Shown here: piece by piece, positions 8,633 to 17,811 of the stretch
How the letters are laid out: every line of letters starts with the position of its first letter
Position numbering within the stretch: the first letter of the stretch is position 1
NCBI RefSeq assembly: GCF_029589055.1
Contig: NZ_JARQZP010000003.1
Span: forward strand, 1,364,001-1,428,000
Length of the DNA stretch: 64,000 bases
Origin: Vibrio hannami
GTDB taxonomy: Bacteria > Pseudomonadota > Gammaproteobacteria > Enterobacterales > Vibrionaceae
Direction of reading: 5' to 3'
Notes under the pieces: generated by a model
What the model was told of the DNA's origin: nothing
Database searches by the model: none
What the model saw: the letters and a program-made list of their open reading frames with translations, nothing else
Program-made: the position numbers and the translations under genes

Positions 8633-10194
8633 ACTGTATCCGTATCCTGCTGGAAAACGCCGCGAAAACCCATCCGGACAAAACCGCTGTTATTTATGGC
8701 GAAGAGTCGGTGACTTACGCTGAATTGCTGAAAAAAGTAAATCAGGTAGCACTGTATCTGACGGAGCTGGATCTGCCGAAGAATTCTCGTATTGGTATCT
8801 ATTCGTTTAAGCGAATTGAACAGGTAATCGCTCAACTAGCGATTCTTTCTACCAATTATATTCTGGTTCCGATGACTAAGATGCTGAAACCCGAACAGGT
8901 TCAGTACATCATCAAAGACTGTGATATTAAATGTATCATCACGGACAAACTCAAACTTGAAAGCATTGAGGAGATTGAGTTTGGAGGTCACGTCATCTCA
9001 TACGACTCTGTAAGCAATGAAATCGCAGCGTTTAAAGAGATCTATAAGTACTACAACAAACCTTATGACTGTAATATCAACGGCCACGATTCAGCCTTGA
9101 TCACCTACTCATTTGGTTTAACCGGCACTCCAAAAGGGATTGTGATTTCGCACCGCAATTTGATCGACTCTGCTCGTGTTGTTTCGCAGTATCTGAAACT
9201 TGAACAGAATGACGTTATCTCTGGCGTGCTTTACTTTAACCTGGATTATGGTCTGAACCAGGTGTTCTGTAGCCTATACAAGAAGGCGACTCTGGCGCTG
9301 CACCGCTTTATCCTGCCAGAAGACTTCTTCAATCACCTGATTGACGATGAAGTCACGGTTCTGCCGGTAATGCCGGTAAACATCTCTCAGATGTTTGATG
9401 ATGAAACCACCCGTATACCGAGTGCAGAACTGTTTGACGGTATCAAAACCATCACATCCTCTGGTGGTAACGTGACTGCGAAGATGATCGATGACTGCAA
9501 GCGCACTTTCCGTAACGCAGACTTCTTCTCAATGCACGGCCTAACAGAAGCATTCCGTTCAACCTATCTTGATCCTTCACAGTTACAGATAAGACCTACA
9601 TCGATTGGTAAGCCTATCCCGGATGTAGAGCTTTATGTGATCAACAAGGAAGGCAAAGAGTGTGCGCCACGCGAAGTAGGTGAACTCATCCATCGTGGTG
9701 GCTACATCTATAAAGGCTACTGGAATGCACCAGAAGAGACTGCGGAGCGCTTTAAGTCTATATCTATTCTTAAAGACGTTATTGAGCTTGAAGGACAGCT
9801 AGTCGATGAAATTGTGGTTGCTACCGGTGACTATGTATATAAAGACGAAGAAGGCTACTTCTACTTCGTATCTCGTCAGGACAACATGATTAAGACCCGT
9901 GGCTTCCGTGTATCACCATTCGAGGTAGAGTCAGTGGTTGAGAAAAACATTCCTGATATCGAGCGATGCGCCGTATTTGGTATGGAGAATGAAGCCATTG
10001 AAGAAGAGATCGTGATGGTTTACTCCGCCCCTAGCCAAATCCCTGAAGAGGAGATCCTGTTCGAACTGAACAAGCATCTGGCTTCTTACATGATTCCAAG
10101 CAAGATAGTGTACAAAAAGCTATTACCTCTGCTTCAGAGCGACAGAAACCGTATCAATAAAGAAGCGTTGAAGAAAGAAATTTCTGGAAGTTAA
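8623..10194 (+). CDS. AMP-forming acyl/amino-acid ligase (ANL superfamily)
   Basis: A 523-residue adenylate-forming enzyme. Seen in order: the ATP P-loop SFGLTGTPKG (about 163-172, a variant of the usual SGTTGxPKG), SGGNVTAKM, MHGLTEAF (A5), ATGDYVYKDEEGYFYFVSRQDNMIKTRGFRVSPFEVE (described here only as its A7-A8 core, TGD and RGFRV), and the C-terminal segment RNRINKEAL. In typical members the last motif is GKxxRxxL with a catalytic Lys; here Arg510 occupies that position. It resembles acyl-CoA ligases and carrier-protein ligases, but no carrier protein or condensing enzyme is adjacent. Being the last gene of the mutase operon and overlapping glmL by 10 bases, it probably activates the mutase product or its precursor. 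Substrate unknown. Confidence 0.82.
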   Translation: MSINCIRILLENAAKTHPDKTAVIYGEESVTYAELLKKVNQVALYLTELDLPKNSRIGIYSFKRIEQVIAQLAILSTNYILVPMTKMLKPEQVQYIIKDCDIKCIITDKLKLESIEEIEFGGHVISYDSVSNEIAAFKEIYKYYNKPYDCNINGHDSALITYSFGLTGTPKGIVISHRNLIDSARVVSQYLKLEQNDVISGVLYFNLDYGLNQVFCSLYKKATLALHRFILPEDFFNHLIDDEVTVLPVMPVNISQMFDDETTRIPSAELFDGIKTITSSGGNVTAKMIDDCKRTFRNADFFSMHGLTEAFRSTYLDPSQLQIRPTSIGKPIPDVELYVINKEGKECAPREVGELIHRGGYIYKGYWNAPEETAERFKSISILKDVIELEGQLVDEIVVATGDYVYKDEEGYFYFVSRQDNMIKTRGFRVSPFEVESVVEKNIPDIERCAVFGMENEAIEEEIVMVYSAPSQIPEEEILFELNKHLASYMIPSKIVYKKLLPLLQSDRNRINKEALKKEISGS

Positions 10195-10218
10195 ACTTCC
10201 AATACCTATCGCTTAAGT

Positions 10219-10252
10219 AAAAGCCCGGCAAATTATTCTGCCGGGCTTTTTT
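10219..10252 (+). terminator. Terminator of the mutase-ligase operon
   Basis: An 11-bp stem built on AAAGCCCGGCA / TGCCGGGCTTT (10220-10230 with 10239-10249) is followed by T residues, 25 bases past the ligase stop. It closes the S-E-L-ligase transcript. Confidence 0.92.
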
Positions 10253-10632
10253 ATTCACTAGAAAAACACATACAGCGCCATTTCTATTGATGCAACTAAT
10301 ACCTCAAAATCATAAGTTTTGTTTCATTTTTCTTTTCGAGCTCAAAATTTCACAATACTTCAAAATAACAATAAAACATTGTTAAATTTATCTATTTTTA
10401 CATTCATCTCAATGATTTTAAAGAACTTTTATGTTTTTTATAAAAAAGTGATTTAGCCCTGCAAAACTATTTTTCCAAAATTGTTCCGTGTTCAGAGTTG
10501 CGTAATCATTCTTTCCCAGAAATCCGGAACTACTGGCGCTCCTATTAAGATACTCATTAGGAACCTGGTAGTTCCCAAATTTGTATTAACAGCCCTTAGG
10601 GCAGAATAATAACTAAATAATCGAGTGTAATA
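10253..10632 (+). other. Porin upstream region with extended stem-loop
   Basis: 380 AT-rich bases before the porin gene. A long imperfect hairpin lies at 10526-10575: outer stem GGAACTAC / GTAGTTCC and an inner TCCTA / TAGGA pairing. A small GCCCTTAGGGC hairpin follows at about 10592. These would fall in the 5' untranslated region and could bind a small RNA or stabilise the message. Nothing gene-like is seen. Confidence 0.45.
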
Positions 10633-11748
10633 ATGAAAAAAGCATTTAACTTATCGATAGCGGCGATTCTGGTATCTTCTGCGATGGCAGCTCATGCAGG
10701 TATTAGCATTGTTGATAGCGAAGAAGGCAATTTCTCTATTGGTGGTAACGTAGAGCTAAACTTTAACTATCAGGACCGCGATTCAAACGATAGCGGTAAC
10801 TCAGAGTTCAACCAGGATGGCCGAGTACTGATTGAGTTTGCTGGTCAGAAGTACTCAGAAAATGGTCACTTTGTTGGCGTAGTAGCACAGCCACTTTTTG
10901 AAAGTACCGGTGCTGTTGAAATGGATGATGCTTACTTTGAGTTTGGTAAAGTTGACGGTTGGGCCGTTAAAGCTGGCCGCTTTGAAGCATACGACATGTT
11001 CCCAGTAGGCCTTGATGTATTCCTTGAGTACTCCGGTGATACTGCTAACGATCTTTATTCCGATGGTTCTGCCTATACTTACCAATCTAAAGAAGGCCGA
11101 GGCCGAGGTTCTGATGGCCAGATCATGTACAACCAGACTTTTGGCAACCTGTATGTAGAAGTTGGTGCTATGTTGGGTGACCGTTCAGGACTGTTTGGCG
11201 AAGACCAGAAGTATCACGGTGAAAAAATCACTTCTACCAAAGACGCATTCCTAGTCCGCCCAGTTGTTGCATATCAGATGGGTGACTTTAGTGTCGCTGC
11301 ATCGGTTGAAACTAACCTGGTATCTGATGCGGTTGTTACTGAAAGCGGAGTAGATATCTCAGATCGTACTGGTTATGGCCTGACTGGTAACTGGACAAGT
11401 GGCGACTGGTCTGTAAATGCTAACTTCGCATATATGGATGCGGTTGACGAAAACAATATGTCAGCAGGTCTGAACGCTCTGTACAAAAACTTCGGTGTAG
11501 GCTATATCCATGCGACCAACGAGTACGAGAATAAGAAGTTCTCTAACTGGGCTGAGGGCGATGTGGACGTACAAACATGGTATGCATCATATGCATTCAA
11601 TGATGTACTACAGGTTGAAGACTTCTCTGTTCTGCTAGGTACTTACTACACGACAGTGGACAACAAGCTTAAAGCCAGCCATTCAAACGCTTCGTTCAAC
11701 GAAGAAGATGACTTTGGTGCACGTATCCGTCTGTTCTACGAGTTTTAA
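10633..11748 (+). CDS. Outer-membrane porin
   Basis: A 371-residue outer-membrane beta-barrel. It has a signal peptide (about 1-22, ending MAAHA), alternating polar/aromatic strands throughout, a conserved DDAYFEFGKVDGWAVKAGRFEAYDMFPVG segment typical of Gram-negative porins (given here by its core AGRFEAYD), and a terminal Phe (FYEF) for BAM recognition. Gram-negative porins of this type pass small solutes, and some Vibrio members are sugar-specific. It stands alone, with its own long upstream region and a terminator after it. Lying between the mutase operon and a peptide transporter, it may serve the same nutrient, which is inference only. Confidence 0.85.
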   Translation: MKKAFNLSIAAILVSSAMAAHAGISIVDSEEGNFSIGGNVELNFNYQDRDSNDSGNSEFNQDGRVLIEFAGQKYSENGHFVGVVAQPLFESTGAVEMDDAYFEFGKVDGWAVKAGRFEAYDMFPVGLDVFLEYSGDTANDLYSDGSAYTYQSKEGRGRGSDGQIMYNQTFGNLYVEVGAMLGDRSGLFGEDQKYHGEKITSTKDAFLVRPVVAYQMGDFSVAASVETNLVSDAVVTESGVDISDRTGYGLTGNWTSGDWSVNANFAYMDAVDENNMSAGLNALYKNFGVGYIHATNEYENKKFSNWAEGDVDVQTWYASYAFNDVLQVEDFSVLLGTYYTTVDNKLKASHSNASFNEEDDFGARIRLFYEF

Positions 11749-11772
11749 TTCTTTCTGGAATAACACGTAAGT

Positions 11773-11802
11773 AAAACGCTTGCCCTTGCGGACAAGCGTT
11801 TT
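11773..11802. terminator. Bidirectional terminator between porin and POT transporter
   Basis: A perfect 10-bp stem AAAACGCTTG / CAAGCGTTTT (11773-11782 with 11793-11802) with a 10-base loop lies between two convergent genes. Confidence 0.9.
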
Positions 11803-11814
11803 CTCTATTAGGAG

Positions 11815-13197
11815 TTAAGCAGGTTGTATCTCTGAGCTATGTTCGACTACTGGCGCTGACTTTTCTGCGCCATGCATCCAATAAATCAACTTGTCAGAGA
11901 ACATAAACAATAGGGTTGCGGAAAATGTTGCCGTAACCGCGATACCACTGAAAATAGAAAATGCGCCAAATTCGCCTACATGAGAGCCAATAAGACCCGC
12001 ACAGTAGTTTGCTACTGCAGTGAAACCAAACCACACACCCATCATCAGGGAAGCTAAGCGCATCGGAGCCAGCTTAGTCACCATGGATAAACCAATTGGA
12101 GAAAGGCAAAGTTCACCAAGGGTATGGAACAGATAAGCCCCTACAAGCCACATCATGGAAGTTTTTATTGTGGTATCACCACCTTGCTCTAGTACAGCGC
12201 CAACCATAAACAAGAAACCTACAGCAAGGAACAGTAGCGCCAGAACAAACTTAATTGGAGAGCTTGGCTCTTTGGGACCTAATTTGCTCCAAAAAGCAGC
12301 CAGTAACGGTGCGATAGTGATAATAAAGAACGGGTTCAGAGACTGGAACCAGGCCGCTGGTACTTCAAAACCACCAATCATTCTGTCCGTGTATTGTTGC
12401 GTATAGATATTCATCAGACCACCAGCCTGTTCGAATCCAGCCCAAAAAACCACGACAAACAAGCCCATCACCATAATCACCTTTAAGCGATCCACTTCTT
12501 CTCTAGTAAGCGCGCTTTTTTGATTTTTGGACAAGCCCTGAGCCCGCAATTTGGCAGGTACCGTACCGATCTCTCCTAACCAGGATGGAGCTAATACCAT
12601 CTGAAGAATAATGCTGATGATCATGCCTACACCCGCACAGAAAAAACCAGCTTTCCAGCCATATGCTGACGTTGCAATACCTGACAAAACACCTGCAAGC
12701 AAAGCACCTAGGTTGATACCCATGTAGAAAATAGTGAACGCACCATCACGACGATTATCGCCCTGCTGGTATAAATCCCCCACCATAGTAGAAATATTCG
12801 GCTTAAACAGGCCATTACCCAGAATAAGAAATGCTAAACCTAAGTAGAAACTTGTATCAGACTGGATGTAATCATTTACCGGAAGAGCGAGTAGAAACTG
12901 GGCAATAGCCATCATTACACCACCAATCATCACGGCTCGCCTTTGACCAAGATAGCAATCGGCAACGTAACCACCAATAAGTGGCGTAATATAAACCAGA
13001 CCGGTATATATACCGTAAAGATCCAATGCGTCCTTAGTAGACCACCCCATACCACCGTTTTGAGTCACGTCTGTTAAATAAAGCACCAAAATGGCACGCA
13101 TCGCATAGAAAGAGAATCGCTCCCATAGTTCGGTACTGAACAATAAAATCAGGCCCCGCGGGTGCCCAAAATACTCTTGATTCGGGTTTGTTGTCAT
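11815..13197 (-). CDS. POT/PTR family proton-dependent di/tripeptide transporter
   Basis: A 460-residue inner-membrane major-facilitator protein with about 14 hydrophobic helices. The family signature ExxERFxxY appears as ELWERFSFYAMRAILVLYL in helix 1 (residues about 24-40). GGYVADCYLGQRRAVMIGG follows helix 2, FTIFYMGINLGALLAG marks the PTR2 second signature, and GELCLSPIGLSMVTKLAP the late one. Close relatives (DtpA/DtpB/YjdL) import di- and tripeptides with protons. It is convergent with the porin and downstream of the GH3 gene, from which it is separated by a terminator, so it is probably its own unit. Confidence 0.9.
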   Translation of the reverse strand: MTTNPNQEYFGHPRGLILLFSTELWERFSFYAMRAILVLYLTDVTQNGGMGWSTKDALDLYGIYTGLVYITPLIGGYVADCYLGQRRAVMIGGVMMAIAQFLLALPVNDYIQSDTSFYLGLAFLILGNGLFKPNISTMVGDLYQQGDNRRDGAFTIFYMGINLGALLAGVLSGIATSAYGWKAGFFCAGVGMIISIILQMVLAPSWLGEIGTVPAKLRAQGLSKNQKSALTREEVDRLKVIMVMGLFVVVFWAGFEQAGGLMNIYTQQYTDRMIGGFEVPAAWFQSLNPFFIITIAPLLAAFWSKLGPKEPSSPIKFVLALLFLAVGFLFMVGAVLEQGGDTTIKTSMMWLVGAYLFHTLGELCLSPIGLSMVTKLAPMRLASLMMGVWFGFTAVANYCAGLIGSHVGEFGAFSIFSGIAVTATFSATLLFMFSDKLIYWMHGAEKSAPVVEHSSEIQPA

Positions 13198-13333
13198 TTG
13201 TGTTGTGTTTCCATAGTTATATTTTATTGTGAATTAGCCTTATACATTCTCAGGTGATACTAGGACAAATACACCAGGACTATGGAAACAAAAAATCAAT
13301 TAAACCATTGATTTATAATGAATAAATAACAAA

Positions 13334-13366
13334 AAAACTGAAGACCATAAATGGAACTTCAGTTTT
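13334..13366 (-). terminator. Terminator of the GH3 gene
   Basis: A 10-bp stem AAAACTGAAG / CTTCAGTTTT (13334-13343 with 13357-13366) is followed by a T run on the minus strand, 75 bases past the GH3 stop. Confidence 0.85.
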
Positions 13367-13441
13367 CGTTATGAACGGAGAAAATCGACAGAATTCTGAC
13401 AATCCAACAACAAGTTGATAATTAATGGTGTGTGGCAATAT

Positions 13442-16013
13442 CTAGTCAGTATCCCAGCGGATATTCGCTACTACAGTTTTCAGCTCACCCTGGGTGTACA
13501 ACACAAACTGGGTATCCAGATACCTGAAATCGACACCAACTTCTTTTAGCGTAGACGTTGGTACTTTTACCGTAATAAACCCTTTATCGGACGTAGTCAG
13601 TTGAGACGTGATATCAACCTTCGGCAGCTCCGACATTCCTCTAATCTCCGAGGCTCTCTGCAAGCAGATAAAGACAGGTGAGCTAGGCTGAACAGAAACG
13701 TTCGCATCGAACGCAATATAACCATTTTCGTTATCGTAGTGGCTCAAATCATCAACACTGCCATCACTTGGCTGAACATAAAGCACACCTTCGCCATTAA
13801 ACGATATTTCAACAGCATCTTGCTGTTGCTGATAGTTAAATGGTTTAGTCTCGATGGTATCTATCATCAAGCTATTATTTCTGGATACATCCACCCCCAT
13901 AAGGTGCTCACTGTCAGCCACTTTTAATTGGTAGTCACCAATAGTCGCGTTGATACCATACATATGGGTAGCAAAAGCTGCCGCCTGCTTTCCGGTTAAA
14001 TCGTCAACATCGAGTAGAAGGTTATCGAGATCTTCGCATTGCTTATTGCTGGTGTAATTTAACCCATAACCGTAAGGAAATAATGGGGCGTGTTCACCAT
14101 CAGGATCCTGTTCATGACCTGGCAATACGTAGTTTTTGATATGTTCGGGTATTCGATTTACAGTAGCACTGCGTTTTTTGTTCGGCCAGCTATAGGAGAG
14201 TCGCCCTTCGAAATCAAAACGTTTATTACCATTACTATCAGCAATAATCAGATCCGTTATTCCTTCACCTTCACTCCCCGGAAGGAATGCCGCAATAAAC
14301 GCATCCGACTTCGAAATCTCTTCATTGACGTATAAAGGTCGCCCGCTAAAGAAGATAGAAATAACTTTCACCCCGACATCGTGCAGTTTTCTAACCTTAT
14401 CAACGTCCGACTTATAACTTCTTTTTAAAGAAGCAAACTCCAAAGTTTGCCAGGCTTTAATATCGCCCATCATCTCTGCGTACGGATCTTCTCCAAAAAC
14501 CACTACCGCAATGTCACCAGACTTTAGTTCTTGAGCAAGATTTGGGTCATAAACTACGTTATCTTTTCCAAGCTCAGCTTCTAACGCCATTTTGACCGTT
14601 GTTGCACCAGGGAAGTCATCCAGGCAGTTTTCATCGCCCTGCCAGGTCAAATTCCAGCCACCAGATTGCTTTTGTAAATCATCTGCCGCACTCCCGGTCA
14701 GGATAACTTTTTGATTGCGTGGAAGTGGTAATATGTCCTGTTTATTTTTTAGCAACACTAACGACTTGCGCACCGCCTCCTTGCAACTTCCCGGTGTTCT
14801 TTTTCCCCAATAAGGATTGGTTCGCTGCCAGCGCTCGCTCTGAAGGGCGCGGCTTATCCCAAAGGCCCGCACGCATTTTCACACGAAGAATACGGATAAC
14901 AGCATCATCAATCCGGCTTATTGGAATGAGTCCTGACTCAACATCCTCCAACGTTTTCTGATAAACGGCGCGCCAGTGTTTGTGGACGGGAACCATGAGA
15001 ATATCGTTGCCTGCATTAATCACATAGGTAGCATCGCTGTCAGAACATTTGCTGACTTCTGCGTGACCATGCCAATCAGTCACAATAAGTCCGTCAAAGC
15101 CCATTTTTTCTTTGAGCACATCAGTAAGCAGGTACTTACTACCGTGGATTTTGTAGTTATAATCACCTTCCACTTGAGGAGAATGATCGTAGTTAGCTGA
15201 TTTATCCCAGCTATTAAACGATGACATAACAACCTGTGCACCAGCGTTAAGGCCACTGAAATAGCCCATCGCATGAATATTTCTTAACAGCTCTTCACTG
15301 TAGCTATTTACACCGCGATCGATACCCGCAGATGTACCGCCATCTCCTACCCAATGCTTCACATTCGATATGACATGGTGCTCGCCTTTTAACTCTTCCT
15401 GAGTGCCCTGAAGCCCTTTTACTACCTCTGAAGAATAAGCGTATACAATCTCCGGGTCTTCAGAGTAACCTTCATAAACGCGCCCCCAGCGAAGATCTCT
15501 TGGTGTCGCTACTGTAGGAGCAAATGTCCAGTCGAGTCCGGTTGCGGCTATTTCAATAGCGGTAATACGGCCTATGTTTCGGATAAGCTCAGGATCTCTT
15601 GCACACCCCAGTCCGATATTGTGTGGAAATACAGTCGCCCCAAAAACGTTATTGTGACCATGCACCGCATCTGTCGCCCACATAAACGGAATTCGAAATG
15701 GTCTCTCTTCAAATGCCTTTTCTGTCGCCAGCCAAAACTCGTCGGCTTTTTCCACCCAATCTTTCGTCATGGAACGTTTGTTCTCGTTTGGCCATGCTCC
15801 GCCACCGTTAAGAATCGAACCAATCTTAAATTCAATGATCTCTTGTGCAGAAATACCTCTAAGGTCAGGCTGAATCATCTGCCCCACCTTCTCTTGAATC
15901 GTCATCTGACTCACGATTTCCACTATCGCAGACTCAATCGCATCGTCTTTCGCAATAGCTGATTCTATTTTCGGCCAGTCAGAGTAGTAAGGTGTTTTAA
16001 ATTCTGAGCTCAT
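13442..16013 (-). pseudogene. Glycoside hydrolase family 3 beta-glucosidase/exo-glucanase, ExoP-like, with two frameshifts
   Basis: Two overlapping frames (14742-16025 and 13442-14872) together make one GH3 enzyme of about 857 residues. The N-terminal TIM barrel contains QMTIQEKVGQMIQPD, PFMWATDAVHGHNN, VKHWVGDGGT and the nucleophile Asp in GFDGLIVTDWHGH. The second half has KEAVRKSLVLLKNKQDILPLP, the alpha/beta sandwich and a C-terminal galactose-binding-like module as in marine ExoP exo-glucanases. The junction needs two single-base insertions: in the T run at 14800-14804 and at 14777-14782. Both are at short homopolymers, so sequencing error is likely. There is no signal peptide, so it acts on imported oligosaccharides. 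The start at 16013 (MSSEF) has GGGA just upstream. It is divergent from an AraC regulator. Confidence 0.85.
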
Positions 16014-16086
16014 TTTTGGTCCCATAACAAATTTTATTCGGTTTATAGATACATCCTACGGTTAACTCTGGTGATTTTCTGCTAGC

Positions 16087-16117
16087 ATTACGACATAAAT
16101 AAGGAAAATTACGACAT
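16087..16117. promoter_or_regulatory. Direct repeats before the AraC gene, possible autoregulatory site
   Basis: ATTACGACAT occurs at 16087-16096 and again at 16108-16117, 21 bases apart (two helical turns). The second copy overlaps the ATG of the AraC-type gene. Direct repeats at this spacing suit AraC-family dimers, and binding here would block its own translation start and lie beside the GH3 promoter. Confidence 0.4.
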
Positions 16118-17015
16118 GACCACCACATTTTCGCTAGAACCTCACCTTAAACATCCGCATATCCGTTTCGCGTTGATTTGGGGGGATCACGCTGAAGACT
16201 TCCCCACGCACAAACATGATTTTGCAGAACTATTTATCGTTACCAGTGGGACAGCAATACACGTGGTTGGTGATTTCCGCTACCCCATAAATTCTGGTGA
16301 TGTGTTTGTAATCCATGGCGAAACCGAGCACGCGTTTATCGAGGTTGATAATCTGGAGCTGATTAACCTTATGTACGACCACTCTTCACCGATATTCGAA
16401 TCTCCAGAATTGAAGTTGATTCCTGGCTATCAGGCACTGTTCAACATCGATCCTATTGCTCGTCAGAAATCCGATTACTCTTCAAAGCTCACTCTGGATG
16501 CAGTACAAACCAAAATAGTTTTATCCCTGCTTAAGAATATAGAAGACGAATATACAAACGCCCCACCCGGTTTTGAGACAATGCTGAAATCGCTGCTCAG
16601 TCAGTTTGTTGTTACCCTAGCGCGCTTCTATCAGGGCGAAGAAATAAAAACAAATTGTTCAACCCTGGTGTTAAGCCGGGCGCTGGTATTCATTGAACAA
16701 CAGTACAGAAACTGCGAACTCAAAACTGAAGACATTGCGAAGTCAGCATTTATTGGTATACGACAATTAGAAAGGTTGTTTAAAAGCTACCTTCAGGTTT
16801 CTCCTAATCAGTATCTTCGTAGCCTTAGAATCAAATACGCGGAAAAACTATTATTGTCAGAAACGACTCTGAGTATTCAAACCATCGCAGATGAAGCAGG
16901 TTTTACCGATAGCAACTACTTTGCGAAGTGCTTTAAGGAAAAGAATGAGTTAAGCCCCAGAGAATTCAGGAAACAGCACTTATACTCGAGTAACCTCAGA
17001 GTAAAGGATAGCTGA
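16116..17015 (+). CDS. AraC family transcriptional regulator (cupin sensor)
   Basis: A 299-residue regulator. The N-terminal cupin-like ligand domain (about 10-110) contains HKHDFAELFIVTSGT and INSGDVFVIHGETEHAF. The C-terminal double helix-turn-helix (about 195-295) contains IGIRQLERLFKSYLQVSPNQYLRSLRIKYAEKLL and IQTIADEAGFTDSNYFAKCFKEKNELSPREFRK, cited here by their cores RQLERLFKS and GFTDSNYFAKCF. The layout is that of sugar-responsive regulators such as RhaS or ChbR. It is divergent from the GH3 gene (102 bases between starts) and very probably controls it in response to a beta-glucan breakdown product. Confidence 0.85.
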   Translation: MTTTFSLEPHLKHPHIRFALIWGDHAEDFPTHKHDFAELFIVTSGTAIHVVGDFRYPINSGDVFVIHGETEHAFIEVDNLELINLMYDHSSPIFESPELKLIPGYQALFNIDPIARQKSDYSSKLTLDAVQTKIVLSLLKNIEDEYTNAPPGFETMLKSLLSQFVVTLARFYQGEEIKTNCSTLVLSRALVFIEQQYRNCELKTEDIAKSAFIGIRQLERLFKSYLQVSPNQYLRSLRIKYAEKLLLSETTLSIQTIADEAGFTDSNYFAKCFKEKNELSPREFRKQHLYSSNLRVKDS

Positions 17016-17024
17016 TTTTTTCAG

Positions 17025-17450
17025 TTACTCGGATAGCTTTTGAATCTTGAGTGAATACCTTGAGGTTTCAGGGTAAGACCAGGTAAAAACATCAACCCAA
17101 GTTGTTTCATCGACTATCGTGACCAGGTTACCATCCGGTGTGTTTCTAAATTCGAAACCATCACCACCAATCCCGTAACTAAAACTATCATCTGTGGATT
17201 CAAAATTAATCAGAAATTCGTCACCAAAAAAGCCGAGAACCTGATAGTGGTTTTCGTGCTCGCCACCCACAATATCTTCCATGATAAAAAGTGATGCCGG
17301 GTCACTGACGTTAATATAGTAATAATCATGCGTGACCACTTTTGAATGTCGCAGTATCTGAGTGTTTGGCTCAACAGGCTTGGATGAACATCCCGTGAGT
17401 ACAACACTGGAAGTTAGAAGTACTATTGGCGTAAAAAGGTGGCTTTTCAT
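17025..17450 (-). CDS. Small lipoprotein of unknown function
   Basis: A 141-residue protein with a lipoprotein signal peptide: MKSHLFTPIVLLTSSVVLTGC, with the lipobox LTGC at the end. The mature part is rich in beta strands and acidic residues (DDSFSYGIGGDGFEFRN) and matches no family I recognise. The start at 17450 is preferred over the in-frame ATG at 17483 because it places the signal peptide at the N terminus. It follows the small gene at 17461-17679 by 10 bases, so the two are probably one operon; it converges on the AraC gene. Confidence 0.6.
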   Translation of the reverse strand: MKSHLFTPIVLLTSSVVLTGCSSKPVEPNTQILRHSKVVTHDYYYINVSDPASLFIMEDIVGGEHENHYQVLGFFGDEFLINFESTDDSFSYGIGGDGFEFRNTPDGNLVTIVDETTWVDVFTWSYPETSRYSLKIQKLSE

Positions 17451-17460
17451 GACAAAGTTT

Positions 17461-17679
17461 TTAAAGGTGAATATCAGGCACATTGACCCAATGATGCTCT
17501 ACCTTATCCCACATTAAAACCTTTCCATCAGAATACATGAACCTGTGCTCATTATTACATTCATCCGTACACTTAACCTGAATTTGATTTGGAATGGCTT
17601 GCAGTAATTGGAGGCTATTAGGGTGAAAATGGGTAATAGAAGATATTTGCTCTAACGCTTCCTTAACCTGGTATCTCAT
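17461..17679 (-). CDS. Small hypothetical protein (72 residues)
   Basis: A 72-residue soluble protein starting MRYQVKEALEQISS and containing CTDECNNEHRFMY and two Trp residues in VLMWDKVEHHWVNV. No family recognised. The ATG is preceded by AAGGAA at a suitable distance, and the gene lies 10 bases before the lipoprotein start, which supports it being real. The Cys-x3-Cys and nearby His could bind metal, but nothing else supports that. Confidence 0.5.
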   Translation of the reverse strand: MRYQVKEALEQISSITHFHPNSLQLLQAIPNQIQVKCTDECNNEHRFMYSDGKVLMWDKVEHHWVNVPDIHL

Positions 17680-17769
17680 CAGACATATTCCTTAAACGAT
17701 ATCGATTAAGTTAGTGTAATAAAATTGTCATATATAAGTAAAACGTTAATAAGCAAAATATGATGAAAC

Positions 17770-17800
17770 AATAAGCAACCAGACACTAAGGTTGCTTATT
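17770..17800 (-). terminator. Hairpin downstream of the Old Yellow Enzyme operon
   Basis: An 11-bp stem AATAAGCAACC / GGTTGCTTATT (17770-17780 with 17790-17800) is followed by T-rich sequence on the minus strand. It would end transcripts reading through the repeat element from the reductase genes. Confidence 0.6.
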
Positions 17801-17811
17801 GCATGCTCAAT

